Assembly (NCBI GenBank): GCA_040880365.1
Contig: JBBDIO010000095.1
Coordinates: forward strand, 1 to 6,134
Source: JBBDIO01 sp040880365
GTDB lineage: Bacteria > Chloroflexota > Anaerolineae > Caldilineales > Caldilineaceae
Reading direction: 5' to 3'
DNA: 6,134 nucleotides
The translations under genes and the position numbers were made by a program. Below are positions 5,263-6,134 of the stretch, piece after piece (positions within the stretch are counted from its first letter, which is position 1; every line of letters starts with the position of its first letter). The notes under the pieces were generated by a model. It saw nothing but the letters and a program-made list of their open reading frames with translations, did not search any database and was not told the origin of the DNA.

Positions 5263-5304
5263 GTGCGAGAGGCTATGTGCGAGAGGCTATGTGCGAGAGG
5301 CTAT
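5263..5304. repeat. Three perfect tandem copies of a 14-bp unit overlapping a stop codon
   Basis: GTGCGAGAGGCTAT occurs three times without a break (5263-5276, 5277-5290, 5291-5304). A degraded further copy may precede it at 5251-5262. The TAG stop of the minus-strand prenyl synthetase-like gene (5303-5301) lies inside the last copy. Because 14 is not a multiple of 3, the unit places TAG in a different frame in each copy. Confidence 0.92.
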
Positions 5305-6134
5305 GTGGGGCGGGGAGATTGCCACCAGGCATAAAGCTCGTCCCAATGGTCTGCACACGCAGGCGAGAGCGAATCTTCGTGGCCGTTGGTGGGGTAGCCG
5401 GCAGCTTTAGCCCGGTCGTCACTGCCCACAATCTGGTCGGCAAAGTTCTGGGCGTGGTGCAGTATCTGAGGATGGTTGGCGGGCGTATGCGCGTGGAGCA
5501 GCAGCGCGGCCTCTACGCCGGCAAACAACAGAGTCTGGTTTTCGTCAAAGGCGGGAGGTGATTCGCCAAGCTGCGCGTGGTACTCCTGGCGCAAAAGTCC
5601 TTCGCTCAGGGTTTGCAGCGTCTGGGCAAAGTGGGCGACGACCTGGGGGTTCTCGGTTTCGGCGGCAAGCTGCGAGGCGCGGCTGAAGCAATAATCACCG
5701 GCCAGGATGGTACTGCCAAAGAAGGTGCGGTCGTCGCGATCCTGGCCGCGATCCTGGCTGGCATCTGCCACCCCCGCGGCTGTCTCGTCTGTTTCGGCAG
5801 CCGGGCTACTCGTGTTCGATACAGTGTTCGATACACCCGATTGCACCAGTCGCTTGTGCAGCGTGAGCGCGATATAGAGAATTTCGACCGCCGCGGCCAG
5901 GGCCAGGACCCTGTCGGCAGGCACGGCAGGCACGGCTGGCGCACTGGATTGCACACTGGTTGGCGTGCGGGTGTCGGCACGTAGGGCGTGCAGGCAGTAA
6001 CCTGTCGTAAGCACCGCCCCCGCACGCAGATAGGGTTGAATCTGTCGGATTTGCGGGCGTATCAGTTCGCCGAGTGGCCCCTCAATATCGCACAGGCTTT
6101 GCTGCAAGCGCTGGCGCACTTGTTCGAGGTCGGC
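5301..6134 (-). CDS. Polyprenyl synthetase-like protein, probably non-catalytic (5' end outside window)
   Basis: The frame is open to the window edge (first visible residues ADLEQVRQRLQQSL), so the start lies outside; 277 codons are seen. The helices follow the trans-prenyltransferase pattern: ADRVLALAAAVEILYIALTLHK at about 73-94 matches the helix that normally ends LLHDDxxD, and STILAGDYCFSRASQLAAE at about 141-159 matches the conserved AILAGDYLLA helix, followed by LSEGLLRQ. Key catalytic parts are missing. The first Asp-rich motif reads LHKRLVQ, the GGKRLRP substrate loop is absent near residue 35, and the second Asp-rich motif survives only as ADQIVGSDD. Two low-complexity linkers (about 50-72 and 98-136) contain in-frame duplications VPAVPA, VSNTVSNT and QDRGQDRD. 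Known active family members make isoprenoid chains for quinones or carotenoids. This one may be a regulatory partner subunit, as HepS is to HepT, or a decaying paralogue. The partner is inferred, not seen. Confidence 0.75.
   Translation of the reverse strand, partial: ADLEQVRQRLQQSLCDIEGPLGELIRPQIRQIQPYLRAGAVLTTGYCLHALRADTRTPTSVQSSAPAVPAVPADRVLALAAAVEILYIALTLHKRLVQSGVSNTVSNTSSPAAETDETAAGVADASQDRGQDRDDRTFFGSTILAGDYCFSRASQLAAETENPQVVAHFAQTLQTLSEGLLRQEYHAQLGESPPAFDENQTLLFAGVEAALLLHAHTPANHPQILHHAQNFADQIVGSDDRAKAAGYPTNGHEDSLSPACADHWDELYAWWQSPRPT
5736..5759. repeat. In-frame 12-bp tandem duplication in the prenyl synthetase-like gene
   Basis: GCGATCCTGGCC (5736-5747) is followed by GCGATCCTGGCT (5748-5759), one mismatch. 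It encodes the repeated QDR element of the second linker, so the length change keeps the reading frame. Confidence 0.85.
5812..5835. repeat. In-frame 12-bp perfect tandem duplication
   Basis: GTGTTCGATACA occurs twice in a row (5812-5823, 5824-5835) and encodes VSNTVSNT just after the position where the first Asp-rich motif should be. Confidence 0.9.
5916..5933. repeat. In-frame 9-bp perfect tandem duplication
   Basis: GGCAGGCAC occurs twice (5916-5924, 5925-5933) and encodes the VPAVPA stretch of the first linker of the prenyl synthetase-like protein. Confidence 0.85.

Noticed and set aside
2407..5304. CRISPR array
   Set aside because: The repeats are directly adjacent short duplications with different sequences; there are no regular spacers.
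5476..5984. Plus-strand and other-frame open frames across the prenyl synthetase-like gene
   Set aside because: Shadow frames; only the minus-strand frame ending at 5301 shows family motifs.

Overview
The window looks like a bacterial chromosome segment of moderate-to-high GC with a sparse, one-directional layout. All three supportable protein genes lie on the minus strand and are separated by unusually long spacers of about 1 to 1.5 kb. The organism cannot be fixed from this window. A Rho with no large insertions, a Crp-family regulator and a degenerate trans-prenyltransferase would fit a Chloroflexota lineage (Caldilineae/Anaerolineae type), but that is a guess from general familiarity, not a result.

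Layout from left to right: 1-713 is the region downstream of rho. It holds two hairpins just after the rho stop, then a strongly C-rich, G-poor stretch (read on the minus strand), and possibly a worn coding fragment near 301-447. The rho gene occupies 714-1985, with a leader and a candidate promoter up to about 2242. Positions 2243-3477 form a long spacer with short tandem duplications and inverted repeats but no convincing gene. A Crp/Fnr-type regulator occupies 3536-4306, with a perfect 14-bp hairpin right after its stop. Its upstream region (4307-4730) contains a 14-bp palindrome and a good sigma70-like promoter that overlaps a CRP-like dyad. A possible small CxxCxxC protein (4933-5058) with its own downstream hairpin follows. 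The right edge holds the 3' part of a polyprenyl synthetase-like gene (5301 to beyond 6134) that has lost the recognisable catalytic motifs.

The genes do not form an obvious pathway. The shared theme is architecture. Each gene is followed by a long hairpin without a U-tract and/or by a C>G-skewed region of the kind Rho binds, and the spacers are full of 9-16 bp tandem duplications. The same type of duplication appears in frame inside the linkers of the polyprenyl synthetase-like gene. I see no CRISPR array, transposase, tRNA or rRNA, and no strong evidence of a new multi-gene system. The most interesting items are the pseudo-prenyltransferase, the candidate small Cys protein, the Rho-terminator-like 3' regions, and the microduplication habit.
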